Origin: Dulcicalothrix desertica PCC 7102
GTDB taxonomy: Bacteria; Cyanobacteriota; Cyanobacteriia; Cyanobacteriales; Nostocaceae
DNA length: 64,000 nt
Assembly (NCBI RefSeq): GCF_003991905.1
Contig: NZ_RSCL01000002.1
Coordinates: 463,142 to 527,141, forward strand
Direction of reading: 5' to 3'
Part shown: in pieces, positions 52,501 to 61,761 of the stretch
Numbering within the stretch: the stretch's first letter is position 1
Layout of the letters: each line of letters starts with the position of its first letter
Notes under the pieces: generated by a model
What the model was told of the DNA's origin: nothing
The model's input: the letters and a program-made list of their open reading frames with translations, nothing else
Database searches by the model: none
Made by a program: the position numbers and the translations under genes

Positions 52501-55500
52501 ATTGAATGTGGTGGTAAATTTGGCAAACTAGCTTTAAAATTATTGCAAAAATATAACAATCAGGAAAAAAACGCTCAGACATTCATGCTTGTTGCTACGT
52601 TTACAATGCATTGGCAGACTCATGTTAAGGAAACACTATCACTTTTACAGTTAGGATATCAAAATAGTATAGAAGCTGGTGATTTACAACATGCCGCTTG
52701 GAATCTCTTCTTTGAAAGTCAATATTCATGTTTTATTGGTCATGAACTTAACCAGTTAACAGAGAAGATGGCTAACTACAGCACAGCTTTTAATCATCTT
52801 AAACAAGAACTTCACTTCAATTATCATCAGATATTTAGGCAGTTTGTATTGAACTTAACTGGTAGCTCGGAAACTCCATTTATTTTAGTTGGTGAAGCTT
52901 ACAACGAGTCAAAGCTACTAGCACAACATCAGCAAGCAAATGACACAACCGCACTTTACTATTTTCACCTGAATAAACTTATTTTATGCTATCTATTTGA
53001 AGAATTATCTCAAGCTGTAACAAATGCTACAATAGCAGAAACATATTTAGAAACAGCAACAGCTACGTTGTTGGTTCCTATATTTAATTTCTACAATTCT
53101 TTAGCGCGACTTGGAGTTTATCACTATTGCTCAACAATTGAGCAAAAAAGCCTTATGGAGAAAGTAGAGTTAAATCAAGAGAAGATGAAAAAGTGGGCAA
53201 CTCACGCTCCAATGAACCACCAACATAAGTACGAGCTAGTTGAGGCAGAAAGGTATCGTCTCTTAAATAACAAAGTGGAAGCTATTGAACTTTACGACAA
53301 AGCTATTGCGGGAGCGCGCGCAAATGAGTACCTTAGCGAAGAAGCACTGGCAAATGAACTGGCTGGTAAATTTTATCTTGAATGGGGTCGAGAGAAAATT
53401 GCGACTACTTATATGCAGGAAGCTTACTACTGCTACGCGCGTTGGGGCGCCAAAGCTAAAATATCTGACTTGGAAGAACGTTATCCGCAATTGCTACAGC
53501 CCATTCTGCAACAAAAACAACTTCGTCTTAATTCGTTAGAAACAATCTCCAGTATTACTACCGCGCGTACAGTTAATTCGACACAAACATCTACTAGTAG
53601 CAGCACTTCAATCTCGTCCGTTTTAGATTTTGCTACCATCCTCAAAGCTTCTCAAACTCTTTCTGGGGAAATTCATTTAGATAAATTACTTACCTGTTTG
53701 CTTAATACTATTATTACCAACGCTGGCGCCAGTAAATGCGTGTTGATGTTGCTGTGGGATAATGACTTACGCTTAGAAGCCATTGCTATAAAGGGACAAG
53801 AACCAATAATTTTACAAGCTAGTAGTATTGAACACAGTTCTGATGTCCCCGTTAGCCTAATTTACACTGTTAAACGTAGCTTGCAAACTGTTGTAATCAA
53901 CAATGCGACAAAAGAGGATTCTTTACTTGCTGACTCATACATTATCCAGCAGCAGTCCAAGAGCTTATTATGTACTCCGATTTTGAATCAAGGTAAACTG
54001 CTAGGCATTTTGTATCTAGAAAATAACTTAGTAATCGGAGCATTTACAAAAGAACGTGTTGAAATTCTTAACCTTTTGTGTACGCAAGCTGCTATTTCTT
54101 TAGAGAATGCGCGACTGTATCAAAAATCGCAAAACTACGCTCAACAATTAGAAGACTCGTTAGCTTCGCTTCAAGAAAAAGCCAGATTGACAGCTTTCCG
54201 AGCAGATGTAGATACGATACTTACCCAAGAAAATAGTTTACAAGTAACACTCCAACGTTGTACGGAAGTGATTGTTCAGCATCTTGATGCAGCATTCGCT
54301 CGAATTTGGACACTGAATTCTGTACAACAAATCTTAGAATTACGAGCAAGTGCTGGGATATACACCCATATCAACGGTTCTCACAGCCAAATTCCTGTCG
54401 GTCAATTTAAAATTGGATTGATTGCTTTTGAGCGTAAACCACATTTAACAAATCAGGTTCTAGAAGATTCTCGTATTAGTAACCGAGAATGGGCAAAACG
54501 CGAAGGGATGGTAGCGTTTGCAGGATACCCACTTATAGTTGATGGGCAGATTGTGGGTGTACTAGCAATGTTTGCTCGTCAAATTTTATCCGAATCGGTT
54601 TTAGAATCATTGGAATTTGCAGCAAGTGAGATTGCACTAGGTATTAAACGCAAGCTATCAGAAGAAGCGCTGCTACAATCTGAAACTCAACTTAGACAAA
54701 AAACGACTGAATTAGAAAATGTTCTGCATCAGCTACAGCAAACACAAACTCAGTTAGTACAAAACGAGAAAATGTCTTCTTTAGGTAACTTAGTTGCTGG
54801 GGTAGCACATGAAGTTAATAACCCGATTGGGTTTCTTAGAGGTAGTCTTAATAATGCTCAAGAGTATGTAAAAGATTTACTCGAATATATACAATGTGTC
54901 CAGCAACATCATACACAACTGGCGCCTGCTGTCAATGATTTTGCCGAAGAAGTTGATTTAGAATTTCTAGCTGAAGATTTACCCAAATTAATTACTTCAA
55001 TGAAAGGGGCAACAGCGCGGATTCAAGATATTAGCACAAGCCTCCGCACGTTCTCCAGAGCTGATACAGCCGAAAAAGTTGCTTGTAATATCCATGAAGG
55101 AATTGATAGTACCTTATTAATTTTAAAATATCGTCTCAAAGCCAACGAGTTTCGTCCTGCCATAGAAGTTATTAAGGCATACGATAAATTACCACCTGTT
55201 AAATGCTTTTTAGGACAACTCAACCAAGTATTTATGAATATTTTGGCAAACGCTATTGATGCAATTGATGAACAACCTCAAAAGTATTCATTCGATGAAT
55301 TAAAAGCAAATCCTAAACAAATCACAATTACAACAGAAGTTTTGCAAGCTTATAACACTGCTGTAATTCGCATTAAAGATAATGGTTCTGGAATGTCAGA
55401 ATCTGTAAAGGCTAAAATTTTCGACCACTTATTTACAACTAAAGGTGTAGGTAAAGGTACTGGGTTGGGGTTAGCTATTGCTCATCAAATTGTTGAGGAA

Positions 55501-55578
55501 ACTCATGCTGGTAAGTTAATTTGTAATTCGGCACCTAACATAGGAACTGAGTTTGTAATCGAGCTACCACTTGGATAA
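49546..55578 (+). CDS. Ser/Thr kinase - AAA ATPase - GAF - histidine kinase giant protein (HstK-like)
   Basis: 2010 residues. Order: Hanks-type kinase (1 to about 270; lysine in VVIKLLK, catalytic HKDIKPANIL, and DFS in LIDFSIAS instead of DFG), then an AAA-type ATPase (Walker A GFSGIGKTAV near 344-353, Walker B VIFIDDLQWAD near 470). A long TPR-like helical region (about 700-1330), two GAF domains (about 1365-1523 and 1545-1705) and a histidine kinase follow, with GNLVAGVAHEVNNPIGF (phospho-His near 1755), DNGSGM and GKGTGLGLAIAHQIV. This is the HstK architecture of heterocystous cyanobacteria, thought to integrate Ser/Thr and His phosphorylation. It is preceded by small genes and followed by a short hairpin-less gap to ald (convergent). 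Confidence 0.95.
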   Translation: MAILEGSIPGYHLSKLLYDGSRTLVYRGQRLIDQKPVVIKLLKNSYPNFNELVQFRNQYTIAENLDIPGIIRPYSLEPYQNAYALVMEDFGGVSLRDYVRTNTLGLWQLVTVAIQVADILDGLKKARVIHKDIKPANILIHPHSQQIKLIDFSIASLLPRETQEIHSHNLLEGTLAYLAPEQTGRMNRGIDYRTDFYSLGITLYELFTGKLPFGIDDPMELVHCHIAKYPPLVHEINPEIPPVLSLIVEKLMAKNAEDRYQSALGLKYDLERCLYELKDTHKIESFEIAQRDISDRFLIPEKLYGREAEVKMLLDAFERVAGNPLQTDETHTIRKSAAELILVAGFSGIGKTAVVNEVHKPIVRQCGYFIKGKFDQFQRNIPLFAFVQAFRDLMGQLLSQTDVKLQQWKAKILQALGESAQVIVEVIPELEYIIGKQPVVAELSGSAAQNRFNLLFQKFIQVFTTIDHPLVIFIDDLQWADSASLRLMQLLLSEAEAGYLLLIGAYRDNEVFAAHPLILTLEELQKNNVTLNTITLAPLKEIHLNQLIADTLSCTTKIASPLTQLVYHKTKGNPFFSNQFLKALHDDGLITFNSCERQVGWQCDIAQVQAKAVTDDVVEFMALQLQKLPLQTQNVLKLAACIGNQFDLATLAIIYEKSQVETAEDLWKALQEGLILPTTEVYKFFQDGGNEKTTQLSTICYQLPNYKFLHDRVQQAAYYLIPEAQKQATHLKIGQMMKSNSEEVEREDILFAIVNQLNIGAALITQQENLEELAQLNLLAGRKARAATAYEPAWYYAITGIQLLGDSWQEAYDLTLALYDLGAETAYLCGNYEQIELLSNVVLEQAKTLLDKVKAYEVKIFTYVAQKKPLEAIEIGLQVLKLLEITFPQKPTGEDIGKAIAYTASLIPENGIEDLIHLPEMTDASKIAALSILKSISSSAYIANPPLHLLILLSMVNLSIQYGNDSLSTIAYSAYGTILCGVVQDIECGGKFGKLALKLLQKYNNQEKNAQTFMLVATFTMHWQTHVKETLSLLQLGYQNSIEAGDLQHAAWNLFFESQYSCFIGHELNQLTEKMANYSTAFNHLKQELHFNYHQIFRQFVLNLTGSSETPFILVGEAYNESKLLAQHQQANDTTALYYFHLNKLILCYLFEELSQAVTNATIAETYLETATATLLVPIFNFYNSLARLGVYHYCSTIEQKSLMEKVELNQEKMKKWATHAPMNHQHKYELVEAERYRLLNNKVEAIELYDKAIAGARANEYLSEEALANELAGKFYLEWGREKIATTYMQEAYYCYARWGAKAKISDLEERYPQLLQPILQQKQLRLNSLETISSITTARTVNSTQTSTSSSTSISSVLDFATILKASQTLSGEIHLDKLLTCLLNTIITNAGASKCVLMLLWDNDLRLEAIAIKGQEPIILQASSIEHSSDVPVSLIYTVKRSLQTVVINNATKEDSLLADSYIIQQQSKSLLCTPILNQGKLLGILYLENNLVIGAFTKERVEILNLLCTQAAISLENARLYQKSQNYAQQLEDSLASLQEKARLTAFRADVDTILTQENSLQVTLQRCTEVIVQHLDAAFARIWTLNSVQQILELRASAGIYTHINGSHSQIPVGQFKIGLIAFERKPHLTNQVLEDSRISNREWAKREGMVAFAGYPLIVDGQIVGVLAMFARQILSESVLESLEFAASEIALGIKRKLSEEALLQSETQLRQKTTELENVLHQLQQTQTQLVQNEKMSSLGNLVAGVAHEVNNPIGFLRGSLNNAQEYVKDLLEYIQCVQQHHTQLAPAVNDFAEEVDLEFLAEDLPKLITSMKGATARIQDISTSLRTFSRADTAEKVACNIHEGIDSTLLILKYRLKANEFRPAIEVIKAYDKLPPVKCFLGQLNQVFMNILANAIDAIDEQPQKYSFDELKANPKQITITTEVLQAYNTAVIRIKDNGSGMSESVKAKIFDHLFTTKGVGKGTGLGLAIAHQIVEETHAGKLICNSAPNIGTEFVIELPLG

Positions 55579-55611
55579 GAGTTGGTAGGGTCGTCAGTGA
55601 CGACCTTACAG

Positions 55612-56703
55612 CTAACTCACTAAGTCGGGAAATACGGACTGTACTGCTGGATGTACTAAACGATGATTTTGAACGTTCACACCTTTAGCTAAAGCAGGAT
55701 TAGTTTCCAAAGCTTTTAAACCTAAATTAGCTAGCTGTTGTATATAAGGTTGTGTGCTGTTATTGAGTGCTTGGGTTGCTGTCCAAGGTACTGCACCCGG
55801 CATATTCGGTACACCGTAGTGAACAACACCTTCTTCTATATAAACTGGGTTGGTATGAGATGTAGGATTTAAAGTTTCTATACATCCACCTTGGTCAACT
55901 GCTACATCCACAATTACGGAACCCGCACGCATTTGTTTAACAAGTGTACGCGATACTAATATAGGCGCCCTTTTTCCTAGCACCAATACGGCGCCAATTA
56001 GTAAGTCAGCATCTTTAACAGCAGCTTCAATATGAGCAGAGTTACTATATAGTAATTCAACGCGCGAACCGAATATTGTCTCTAAATAACTCAATCTATC
56101 GACATTTACATCTAATATCTGAACCGAGGCGCCCATGCCAACAGCAATTCTAGCAGCTTCGGTTCCTACAACCCCACCACCTAAAATTACTACCTTGCCC
56201 GGTTTAACACCAGGGACTCCACCTAATAGTACTCCTCTACCCCCCTGTTGACGCTCTAAATATCTGGCGCCAAACTGTACAGATAATCTTCCGGCAATAA
56301 TACTCATTGGGGTTAGCAACGGTAATTTGTTGGCGCCAGATTGTTCTACAGTTTCATATGCTATGGCAGTAACACCACAATCAATTAAATGCTCAGTTAA
56401 CTTACGGTCAGCAGCTAAATGTAAATATGTAAATAATATTTGCTCTTTTTGTAAAAATTTATACTCAGATTCTAGAGGTTCTTTGACCTTGACTACTAAC
56501 TCACGATTCCATACAGCTTCTTGAGTTGGCACAATTTCGGCGCCAGCGTGTAGATAATCATCATCACTAAATCCAGCACCCACACCTGCTTGTGTTTCAA
56601 CATAAACGCGATGACCACTTTCTCGCAACACGCGCGCTACTGAAGGACTCAACCCGACTCGAAACTCTTGGTCTTTTGTTTCCTTGGGAATACCAATTTC
56701 CAT
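55612..56703 (-). CDS. ald: alanine dehydrogenase
   Basis: NAD-dependent interconversion of alanine and pyruvate/ammonia. 363 residues: [37 protein letters not shown] with the substrate-binding region, [20 protein letters not shown] (NAD site), [11 protein letters not shown], and [20 protein letters not shown]. All family motifs intact. In Anabaena the enzyme takes part in supplying pyruvate or ammonia in heterocysts; whether that holds here is inference. Confidence 0.95.
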   Translation of the reverse strand: MEIGIPKETKDQEFRVGLSPSVARVLRESGHRVYVETQAGVGAGFSDDDYLHAGAEIVPTQEAVWNRELVVKVKEPLESEYKFLQKEQILFTYLHLAADRKLTEHLIDCGVTAIAYETVEQSGANKLPLLTPMSIIAGRLSVQFGARYLERQQGGRGVLLGGVPGVKPGKVVILGGGVVGTEAARIAVGMGASVQILDVNVDRLSYLETIFGSRVELLYSNSAHIEAAVKDADLLIGAVLVLGKRAPILVSRTLVKQMRAGSVIVDVAVDQGGCIETLNPTSHTNPVYIEEGVVHYGVPNMPGAVPWTATQALNNSTQPYIQQLANLGLKALETNPALAKGVNVQNHRLVHPAVQSVFPDLVS

Positions 56704-56966
56704 TTACTGCCTCTAATTTAATTTTGCTTTAGTGTAGTTTCTCTTAGACTAAGTTGCCAGTTTGATACGTTAGATACGAATAACACCAACCTGGAATATT
56801 TTATTTTTGTTTACAGTATTTCCAGCCGTTTCTTGACTATTGACGCATTTTCACTAAAATATATAAAGAATAATTACTTTTTGTAACAAAACTAGTTTGC
56901 TTTACCCGAAAGCAAAAGTGTCACAAACTGCTGTAAACTTAAGTTTGCCTTATTGAGGTATTGTAA

Positions 56967-57140
56967 ATGATGACTCAGCCACAACCTAGCATTACACCCA
57001 AGCTCGAAGAACCCAAGTTTGGATTTAATGAGTATGCCGAACGTTTGAACGGTAGAGCTGCCATGATTGGATTCCTCCTAATTGTGGTGATTGAATACGT
57101 CACTGACAAAGGAGTTTTAACTTGGCTCGGTTTACGATAG
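56967..57140 (+). CDS. hli: high-light-inducible protein (Hlip/SCP)
   Basis: 57 residues, single chlorophyll-binding helix: FGFNEYAERLNGRAAMIGFL then LIVVIEYVTDKGVLTWLGLR. The ExxNGRAAMIGF motif is the CAB/ELIP/HLIP signature and ends in an LGL tail. GAGG eight nucleotides upstream supports ATG 56967 (a second ATG directly follows). Hlips protect photosystem assembly in excess light and are regulated by the NblS (Hik33) pathway; sipA is at 18018. Confidence 0.9.
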   Translation: MMTQPQPSITPKLEEPKFGFNEYAERLNGRAAMIGFLLIVVIEYVTDKGVLTWLGLR

Positions 57141-57649
57141 ACGTAATACTGGATAAAGCTTACCAGTGATATTTTAGACTTCTGACGGTAGATAACAGAC
57201 GCACAAAGTAGAGTTAATTGCATCTTGACATATGTTGTTAAAGTTGATAGTGTTTAAATTAAGTGTGGAAAATCATGCAAATTAAGACTTTTGTGTTAAT
57301 TTAGATAAGAAGCTACGGGTGGGTTGTAAATTTAGCCAATTTATGTATACAAACTTCACCTCATGCTTAGGAAGTTTATCTGATGCATAATTTTCTACTC
57401 AATTTTTAAAAGCCTGTGATATATAAACCTCCAGGTTTAAGTTCTGTGACTATAAGAAAGGCTGACTTATACAGCACTTAAGGGATATGTGGTGGCGATG
57501 CCCAGTTGGTATATTCCTAGTTTAAGCAATGCTTAAGAGTTTACCTCATCAATCAAGTAGCTGCTAGTTCAGTCGTCTTGGATGCTGGCGTAGGGGATAA
57601 GCCGCGAAAAAAAGCACAGAATTTAGGGTCAGTGCGATTTATCTCTATT
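57141..57649. other. long noncoding region after hli
   Basis: About 510 bp. No open frame with any support. Its second half (57530-57649) runs into the candidate RNA below and could be its promoter or 5' extension. Confidence 0.4.
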
Positions 57650-57758
57650 TTCGATTACCACTTGCCGGAAAACATAGTGTATAAGTTGTAGTCTTAGTTG
57701 TAACCTTACAGGTAAGGCTTCGTTGCCAGCCGATTATTAAAGTATCGGGCTGGTTTTT
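57650..57758 (+). ncRNA. candidate small RNA with Rho-independent terminator
   Basis: CCAGCCGAT (57726-57734) pairs with ATCGGGCTGG (57744-57753) with one bulge, followed by TTTTTAA, and no gene ends nearby. Upstream are a hairpin CCTTACAGGTAAGG (57712-57725) and a loop TGCCGGAAAACAT closed by CACT/AGTG (57659-57679). The cyanobacterial Yfr2 family has an unpaired GGAAACA in its first loop; here there is one extra A, so the identification is only suggestive. Confidence 0.4.
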
Positions 57759-57991
57759 AATACATATGAACTTAATTATGACTGAAATACTGTAAAATGC
57801 CGTCTATCGCAAGATTGATGCTCACGGTTATAGTAATACCAATGTTGTAGCTCCGTGCTGATAAAATGTCTTCCCCTGCTATATATGAATCAAAATTATA
57901 ATAAATAATGATGGAGTTTCATTATTTGGCGCCGACAACAGGTGAAGCATTTTAGGTAAATTTATACAAAAGTCTAAAAGAAAAAGCTGTG

Positions 57992-58294
57992 ATGAATATT
58001 GCGTTACCTCGTTTATTAAAATCTACATACCGTCGAGAACCAGTAGTTAGCGGATTAATTACCGTAGGGGTAGTTGATGCTGTGATTGGCGGGTTCGGTG
58101 ACAGTTGGTCTTTATTCGCTTTTGGTTTAGGAACAGCGGGTTTGACGCTAGCGTTCCGATGGTGGCGCCTATCCGGGCAAAGTCGTCCATCGCCGCAAGA
58201 AGAAAAACCAGTAAAGCAGCTTTACCTACCTGAACGCTCTTCAAGCACATCACTACCAATGTTGAGCGTAACTAAGAAAAAGCCTCCCTATTAG
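57992..58294 (+). CDS. small conserved membrane protein
   Basis: 100 residues. Two hydrophobic segments (about 19-33 and 41-58, with VVDAVIGGFGDSWSLFAFGL) are followed by WWRLSGQSRP and a Pro/Ser-rich tail. It resembles short membrane proteins of unknown function common in cyanobacteria. ATG 57992 directly follows an in-frame GTG. A dispersed GGGGTGGGCATTGCCCACC hairpin follows the stop. Confidence 0.6.
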   Translation: MNIALPRLLKSTYRREPVVSGLITVGVVDAVIGGFGDSWSLFAFGLGTAGLTLAFRWWRLSGQSRPSPQEEKPVKQLYLPERSSSTSLPMLSVTKKKPPY

Positions 58295-58339
58295 AAGAAC
58301 TTTTGGCTTTGGTAGGGGTGGGCATTGCCCACCATACAG

Positions 58340-58870
58340 TTACTGAGTAAGCCTTGCCAGTTTTGCTCTTAAGCTTTCCAATTCGTTCTCAAGATGTATG
58401 TGCTTGGTGATATCAATAAAAATAAGATTTGCACCTAGCAGTTTCAGTTACCCATTTTATATTTTGCTTTTGAAGCGCGCGGCGGTCACTATTTAGCTGC
58501 CTGATCAACACTTTGGAATTTTTAGTGAAAACGAGGTAGCAGAGGCGCCAATTTCCTCCATAGTATTACTCAATTGTTCTTGTATTGGCGTTGAATCAAT
58601 ATATCCGTACCTCATATCTTGCACCTGGGTTTATACATGTAACTTTATTTACCAATTTTACAATGATGCCCATACCCGCCTAGGGTTAAAACCCGTAGGC
58701 GTTGGGGCTTAAGTTCATTAAAATGAACTAAGTTAATCAGTACTATTATAAACAGGCTTATTGAAATTTAAGAATTTATACGTAGAGGTGCAAGATATCA
58801 GGTACAGCGCCTCTATCTGTTGACGGATAATTTGGATAGTATGCGTAAATTCTTCTTCACTCACAACAGA
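58340..58870 (-). pseudogene. decayed sensor-type gene interrupted by a short IR element
   Basis: Three minus-strand pieces read as protein in different frames: EEEFTHTIQIIRQQIEALY (near 58800-58870), GYIDSTPIQEQLSNTMEEIG (58540-58606), and LLGANLIFIDITKHIHLENE then LESLRAKLARLTQ to a stop at 58340. The last resembles the end of a PAS-containing regulator. The second piece follows the first if the 199-bp element at 58607-58805 is removed. Several stops lie between the second and third. Confidence 0.5.
58607..58805. mobile_element. 199-bp MITE-like element with 20-bp terminal inverted repeats
   Basis: GTACCTCATATCTTGCACCT (58607-58626) and AGGTGCAAGATATCAGGTAC (58786-58805) are inverted copies with one mismatch. 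Between them lie further small palindromes (CCTAGGGTTAAAACCCGTAGG, AGTTCATTAAAATGAACT). Its position inside a once-continuous reading frame suggests insertion. Confidence 0.5.
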
Positions 58871-59005
58871 ATCGCTTATTTCTAAAGATTTATAAAGATA
58901 CAGTTACCAAAGAGTATGGCAAAACCCAGCTTACAAACCGTATGATTTGTTCAAAAACAATTTAGTATTGCGTTATTTCGGCGCCCCTACAACTATACTT
59001 GGGGA

Positions 59006-59476
59006 TTAGTTCGGCAAAATCTCACCAAGCTTCTCTACTAGTTCTTCTGTTAAATCAAGCAAATCAATATGATTATCATCATTATCTGAACGGAAACTTT
59101 CTTTATTTTCCATGCGATCCGCTAATAAATCCTTAACAGCAAAAATTCTATCTTCTGCCTCTGAAACACTCAAACACTTCTCTAATTGAGCAGCAATCTC
59201 AGGAAGAGATTTATCTTGTAACTGTGTCCTCACTTTTACAGCTACAGAATCATCACTTTCTAAAAAACTAAGAATTGGTTCTATAGAAGGATTTTCATCT
59301 TCTTCATCATCGTCACCCCAAGTTTCCAGCCAGTCTCCATCCCAATCTTCAACGTATAGTTCTACAAAGTCAATCCCATGAGCTAGCCAAGCTTTTTGAA
59401 CTTGCCTAGCTTCTTCTAATGCTTGCCATGCTTTGTCTATTTTTTCTTGAGAGTTAGGATTTACTTCTTCATTCAT
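59006..59476 (-). CDS. acidic protein of unknown function
   Basis: 156 residues from ATG 59476 (a TTG at 59491 would add five). Strongly acidic (DWDGDWLETWGDDDEEDENP and FRSDNDDNHIDLLDLTEELV), helical elsewhere (KIDKAWQALEEARQVQKAWL). No homology recognised. It sits 160 bp from a decayed CHAT gene on the same strand and may be an old partner of it. Confidence 0.6.
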   Translation of the reverse strand: MNEEVNPNSQEKIDKAWQALEEARQVQKAWLAHGIDFVELYVEDWDGDWLETWGDDDEEDENPSIEPILSFLESDDSVAVKVRTQLQDKSLPEIAAQLEKCLSVSEAEDRIFAVKDLLADRMENKESFRSDNDDNHIDLLDLTEELVEKLGEILPN

Positions 59477-59559
59477 ATATTTTTTGAACAATTTGATTAA
59501 ACTGTATTAAGTAATGCTAATAATTTAATAATAGCTTTGTACTTTATGATAATTTTAAA

Positions 59560-60195
59560 TACCTGCCCATCGAAAGGTTGTCACTGTGGTAGAGTAAAGC
59601 ATCTACTAGTTGTTCAATAAAAGAAGTATCTCTTGGATTATAACTGACAAACAAGCCTTTTTCTATTGACCAATATTGAAGCGTACTTACCCAATTTTCG
59701 TACTTTTCTTGAAGGATTATCAAGGCGAGATTGGGCGTGATGGCAAGAATGAAGCACTTGGACTTGTTTCGCTAACTGTCGATAGTTATTACAGGTCGCT
59801 TGACCTCCAATTAAGCGTTTTTCCAAAGGAATATTGTATAAATTGGCAATTTTTTCACCCTCAAAAGCGGCACACGCAAGATTGTTATTAGCATCTTCCA
59901 CAGTACCGTATTGTAGAGAAGCAATATATCCTATCTCTATATTAGGGCGCTGTTTACAAAACTCTAAAACTTGGCAGCTAGCGATGTAGCGAATAATAAA
60001 CTTATCTGCTAAGTATTGATTATTTCCAATAGGTAAAGCAGCGAAGGGAATTTGATGCAGTAACAAGTGAGGCACTAATATTAATTCTTCTATTCCCTTA
60101 AGATTTTGAGCAATTAAATCCTTAATCTCTAGCCTTTGTGCTAGTACTTCAATAAAATCTTGCATTTGGTTTTCCCATAAAGTTTTATCGCTCAT
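59560..60195 (-). pseudogene. CHAT-domain protein remnant
   Basis: The frame from 60195 contains the CHAT core: ELILVPHLLLHQIPFAALPI, ADKFIIRYIASCQVL, then VQVLHSCHHAQSRLDNP around the His and Cys of the caspase-like dyad. After the DNP element similarity stops; the frame ends at 59638 while a second frame stays open to about 59560 (LQYWSIEKGLFVSYNPRDTS). CHAT domains are normally C-terminal to TPRs, absent here. It is thus a truncated, probably frameshifted copy. Confidence 0.6.
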
Positions 60196-60560
60196 GTAAG
60201 AAAATAACCAATAAGGTAAAAGCGATAATATTGCCCCTCAGATTAGGGTTTTGCATGATACCGGACGTGTAGAGACGTTACATGTAAGGTTTCTACGTAT
60301 ACGTATAGACAGAAAATTGACTATTGTTGCGTCACAAATATAATCTTGGTCTCTAACGCTTCATGTAATTAATTGTGAATAGTTAGGTGCCAATCTACCT
60401 GCGGTACACTACCTGAACAAATTTCTCTATGTTCTCTGCGCCTCTGTGGTAAATATAATTAAGTAAATTTATTGTATAGCGTTACAGAATATACGTTACT
60501 CTTGGTTATTGTAATATTTTGATAAGCAAGGCGCCTGCAAGATTTAATGGTGGAGGTGAT
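60196..60560. other. intergenic region with dispersed repeats
   Basis: 365 bp. A GTAGAGACGTTACATGTAAGG-type imperfect palindrome at about 60264-60292 (family of 6676 and 18232) and a TTCTCTGCGCCTCTGTGGTA repeat at 60432-60455 (family of 11460 and 62470). No gene seen. Confidence 0.45.
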
Positions 60561-61343
60561 ATGAAAAGATATTTAAAGATGATTAGACTATTTTGGAGTG
60601 CTGCGATAGCTGCCGAAATGGAATATCGGGTTAATTTTATTTTGGCGAGTTTGAGTAGCGTTGGAAACTTGGCGGGTAGTTTGTTTGGTTTATTTTTATT
60701 TTATCGCAAAGGCTATTCTTTCGCGGGCTGGTCATGGGAAGAGGCTTTATTAGTTCTAGGTGTTTTTACTTTACTCCAAGGCTTTGCGGCAACATTTCTG
60801 GCGCCAAATCTAAATAAAATAGTTCGTCATGTTCAAGAAGGTACACTCGATTTTGTTTTGCTCAAACCCGTAAAAAGTCAGTTTTGGTTATCATTCCACA
60901 CTTTATCACCTTGGGGATTGCCAGATTTAATTTTTGGTGTAGTACTAATTGGCTACGCAGGAACTCGTCTTGGTATAGGGATTAATAGTTATTTAATCAG
61001 CTTAATACCTATATCTTTTGGGTTGGTTGTACTATACAGCTTGTGGTTTATGCTCGGCGCCACAAGTATTTGGTTTGTAAAGATTTATAACGTTACCGAA
61101 GTATTGCGTGGGTTGCTAGAAGCAGGTAGATATCCAATGGTCGCTTATCCAACAGCGTTTAGATTTTTCTTTACATTTGTAGTGCCAGTTGCCTTTTTAA
61201 CGACTATTCCAGCAGAAGCGATGCTGGGTAGAAGTCAGGTAGGTTGGTTAATAGGCGCCGGAGTGTTAGCGTTAGGTTTATTCTTCTTATCATCCTGGTT
61301 TTGGCGGTTTGCACTAAGGTTTTATACTAGTGCGTCGAGTTAA
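60561..61343 (+). CDS. ABC-2-family permease (COG3694/DUF990-like)
   Basis: 260 residues, about six membrane spans. AAEMEYRVNFILASLSSVGN, ATFLAPNLNKIVRHVQEGTLDFVLLKPVKSQFW and YPMVAYPTAFRFFFTFVVPVAFLTTIPAEA are characteristic of this half-permease family, which works in pairs with another ABC-2 permease and an ATPase. None is adjacent in the window. GGAGG four nucleotides before ATG 60561 fixes the start. Confidence 0.88.
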   Translation: MKRYLKMIRLFWSAAIAAEMEYRVNFILASLSSVGNLAGSLFGLFLFYRKGYSFAGWSWEEALLVLGVFTLLQGFAATFLAPNLNKIVRHVQEGTLDFVLLKPVKSQFWLSFHTLSPWGLPDLIFGVVLIGYAGTRLGIGINSYLISLIPISFGLVVLYSLWFMLGATSIWFVKIYNVTEVLRGLLEAGRYPMVAYPTAFRFFFTFVVPVAFLTTIPAEAMLGRSQVGWLIGAGVLALGLFFLSSWFWRFALRFYTSASS

Positions 61344-61405
61344 ATTTCCCTTAAATAAAGCGTAAAAGCTCAAACGGGCCAAAAATTCCCCTTCATTGTC
61401 GTTTT

Positions 61406-61758
61406 TTAGAATGGAATAGACATAATTTGATTAACCCATTCTTCAGCAGTAGATACTTCCCAAACGAGAATGAGCGCTTCAATAGCATCACTTATTGACA
61501 AATTTTTAGAGAGAATTAAAACTCCAGAACTTGTTTGTGACATTATAAACTGACCAAACTCAGCAGGCATAGTTCTGCGGTCATGGCTTACAAGAATCCT
61601 ACTATTATTGCCGCAATGGCTAATACTTCTGAGTCTTTCTTTCCTTCAAATCCTGCTTCAAATGCTGATTGAAAATCAATGGTTGGTTGCCTACGTAGTG
61701 TTCCAGTCAAAATGGCTTGATTAAGGTCTGCATCTGCTTGAAATTTAATACTCGTCAT
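61406..61758 (-). pseudogene. DUF5615-type PIN-like toxin, frameshifted
   Basis: From ATG 61758 the frame reads MTSIKFQADADLNQAILTGT then FEAGFEGKKDSEVLAIAA and ends at TAA 61588-61590. One base later the sequence continues in another frame as NSRILVSHDRRTMPAEFGQF, ILSKNLSISDAIEALILVWE and ends at 61406. The total length of 353 nt is one short of a whole number of codons for a 117-residue protein, so a single-base deletion near 61600 explains the break. This is the toxin half of a DUF433/DUF5615 pair by known association; the intact DUF433 gene is three bases upstream. Confidence 0.72.
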
Positions 61759-61761
61759 ATT

